The position numbers were made by a program, and so were the translations under genes. The notes beneath the pieces are model-generated. The model did no database searches and was not told the DNA's origin. It saw nothing but the letters and a program-made list of their open reading frames with translations. From an uncultured Ectothiorhodospiraceae bacterium (GTDB lineage: Bacteria; Pseudomonadota; Gammaproteobacteria; UBA9214), in contig CAMYIO010000012.1 of NCBI GenBank assembly GCA_947258515.1, positions 1 to 64,000 on the forward strand: a DNA stretch of 64,000 nt, in the 5' to 3' direction. Numbering within the stretch: the stretch's first letter is position 1; each line of letters begins with the position of its first letter. Below are positions 62,166-64,000 of the stretch, piece after piece.

Positions 62166-62660
62166 ATGGTAGAGCTGAATGGAACGAGCGCCCTATGGAT
62201 AATCGGTGCACTGGGCGTCCTGCTGGGTACTGGACTTGGCAGTATTGTGACTTACACCCTTACCCGCCGAAACAACCGCAACGAGAATCTGCAGACAGAA
62301 CTGGACCAGCTGGTAGATCGATTTGCTGAATACCGTGAACAGGTCAGCCAGCACTTCATGCATACATCGGATCTTGTACAGGAGATGACCCGAAGCTATC
62401 GGGCGGTTTATGAACACCTGGCAACCGGCGCCTATCATCTGTGCGCGGAACAAACAGACGCGCCTTCACTTGGACACCAGTCAGCTGATGCACTGGCCAC
62501 TGATAAGGCCGCCCCGGCGAGCGATGACCCCGAGTACGATGAGCTGGCTGAACTCTCCAGCATCAGGAATGACATTGATTCATTACTGAATGACTCACCC
62601 CGCTTTTCGAAAGTTGATGTGAGCACCGAGGACGATGAACTCAAGTCGATAAAACATTGA
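62166..62660 (+). CDS. DUF1043/YhcB family protein
   Basis: N-terminal TM helix then LDQLVDRFAEYREQVSQHFMHTSDLVQEMTRSYRAVYEHLATGAYHLC. Confidence 0.88.
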   Translation: MVELNGTSALWIIGALGVLLGTGLGSIVTYTLTRRNNRNENLQTELDQLVDRFAEYREQVSQHFMHTSDLVQEMTRSYRAVYEHLATGAYHLCAEQTDAPSLGHQSADALATDKAAPASDDPEYDELAELSSIRNDIDSLLNDSPRFSKVDVSTEDDELKSIKH

Positions 62661-62687
62661 GTACACAAACCGGTAACACGGTAACTA

Positions 62688-62960
62688 TCAGTCGTCACCT
62701 TTGATTTCATAGGGCGCCATGGTGTCCACCAGCTCATCCAGCACCATCTGCCGTTCGTGCACACTCAGATGAGCCACTTCTGCAAACACCTCACCAGCTC
62801 TCAGTAACGCAATATACGCGGAGACACGCACACAACCGTGTTGACACAACGATTCCACGCATTGTTCAACGCTACTGTTTGCCACGGCCATGCAACTGTC
62901 CTGAATCCTCGCCAATACCCTGTAGTTTACAACGTTTTTAGCCTTTAAGTAGCGGATCAC
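62688..62960 (-). CDS. Hypothetical protein
   Basis: 90 aa ORF, no family recognised; reverse-strand between two + genes. Confidence 0.5.
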   Translation of the reverse strand: MIRYLKAKNVVNYRVLARIQDSCMAVANSSVEQCVESLCQHGCVRVSAYIALLRAGEVFAEVAHLSVHERQMVLDELVDTMAPYEIKGDD

Positions 62961-63054
62961 AGTTTTATCCCGTCACACATCCTAGGCTGTATGCTGAGAA
63001 GCGCGGAACATGCCAGCAACCCCTGGCAGCCCGACAGACCCTGGAGAGCGCGAT

Positions 63055-63543
63055 ATGAGGATTCAGGCGGTAACGATCAGTACCTCGACTATCGCCCTGC
63101 TGGCACTACAGGGCTGCGCAACACTCTCCGGCACAAGTTCCCGCACAAATCCTGTCGCCGCCGGCTATATTCCCGCTGCAGATCCGATGCTGGATCACTA
63201 CATTGCCTGGGTTCCACGAGACAGGGCGCAGACCGCAACGGTTGCAGCGGCGATGACACACATCTCACTGGTGAATGCCCGGGAAGAAACGGCAAAGCTG
63301 CTGTGTCACGGCGAATGGGTGATGAATGGCGAGGTCACGGACAATATTGGCCCACTCCCCGCCAGCGCACCCGAGTCAGCGGGTGGCTATCCTGCCTGGT
63401 ACTATCGCATCAGCCATCGACCCGGATTGCACGGCTGCCAGAGTGCGGATGCAGGGAAACTCTATCACACGCTGCGGGAGAACCTGCCGGAATGGATGGA
63501 CATCGAGCCTGCCGGTACGGCAGCCATCAGCCTGCTTGAATAG
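63055..63543 (+). CDS. Putative lipoprotein of unknown function
   Basis: MRIQAVTISTSTIALLALQGCATLSGT lipobox (LALQGC); ATG at 63055. Confidence 0.65.
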   Translation: MRIQAVTISTSTIALLALQGCATLSGTSSRTNPVAAGYIPAADPMLDHYIAWVPRDRAQTATVAAAMTHISLVNAREETAKLLCHGEWVMNGEVTDNIGPLPASAPESAGGYPAWYYRISHRPGLHGCQSADAGKLYHTLRENLPEWMDIEPAGTAAISLLE

Positions 63544-64000
63544 TCAACGCCCTGCCATCACCTGTACAGCCGCCTCCAGTTCTTCATCAACAGACTGCAC
63601 CATACTCCTGAGCGTTAGCTCGCCGAGCGCCGACTGCCGGGCCGTATTCAATTCCACTACAAGCTGCTCGATGGCTTTTACAGGTGTCAAGCGCTGCAGA
63701 CTCAATACCCGGCTCTCGCGCGAGCAACGAACATCGGTAATCACATCGATGAGCCGTATATTTTCAATATCATGCAGGGGCAGATAGGCCGGCGTACCGT
63801 CGTTGTCTATCTCGATCAGGTAGCCGGCATCAACAAGTATCCTGATCGTACGAAGCACCGGTTCACCGGGCAGGTCAAGATAGTCGACGAAATGATCGAG
63901 TGTCCAGGCTGCCTTGCCATGGTAATAGTTATACCCGACCAGGAACATTATCTGCAGCGCAAGCTGCTCACGCATTCGATTGCTGAGCACCATGGGCTCG
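63544..64000 (-). CDS. Winged-helix-type C-terminal region, possibly of a YihY/BrkB family protein (continues past window edge)
   Basis: LSNRMREQLALQIMFLVGYNYYHGKAAWTLDHFVDYLDLPGEPVLRTIRILVDAGYLIE; frame open to the window edge. Confidence 0.45.
   Translation of the reverse strand, partial: EPMVLSNRMREQLALQIMFLVGYNYYHGKAAWTLDHFVDYLDLPGEPVLRTIRILVDAGYLIEIDNDGTPAYLPLHDIENIRLIDVITDVRCSRESRVLSLQRLTPVKAIEQLVVELNTARQSALGELTLRSMVQSVDEELEAAVQVMAGR

Overview
The window looks like a chromosomal segment of a gammaproteobacterium, mostly conserved housekeeping and biosynthesis genes. Main blocks: (i) a pyruvate dehydrogenase locus (E1 alpha, E1 beta, fused E2-E3) running into argG and gloA; (ii) pepA-like, pyrC, TraB/GumN, rnt, grxD, an NAGGN-type amidotransferase and hyuB; (iii) argD-argF, EgtC/EgtB-like genes, nadC; (iv) type IV pilus minor-pilin genes (fimT/fimU-pilV-W-X-Y1-E) followed by ispH-fkpB-lspA-ileS-ribF-murJ / rpsT / proB-obgE-rpmA-rplU / ispB, an order I recall from the Pseudomonas aeruginosa thiO-to-ispB region; (v) a GAF-SpoIIE-HATPase gene translationally coupled to a STAS gene at the head of mlaE-mlaD-mlaA-mlaC, with mlaF convergent; (vi) an iscR-like/iscU pair without iscS, nudix genes, hprA-like, yggS, yhcB. 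Two tRNAs (Thr-CGT, Pro-CGG) and several REP-like palindromes are present; I saw no CRISPR array, rRNA or transposase. The best candidate for an undescribed system is the partner-switching module fused to the Mla lipid-transport operon. Four normally important genes (PDH E2, pilY1, lspA, ispB) carry apparent deletions, frameshifts, a nonsense codon or a 35-bp tandem duplication; these need read-level checking because assembly error is a live alternative. All family calls come from reading motifs and translations by eye; no database search was run.
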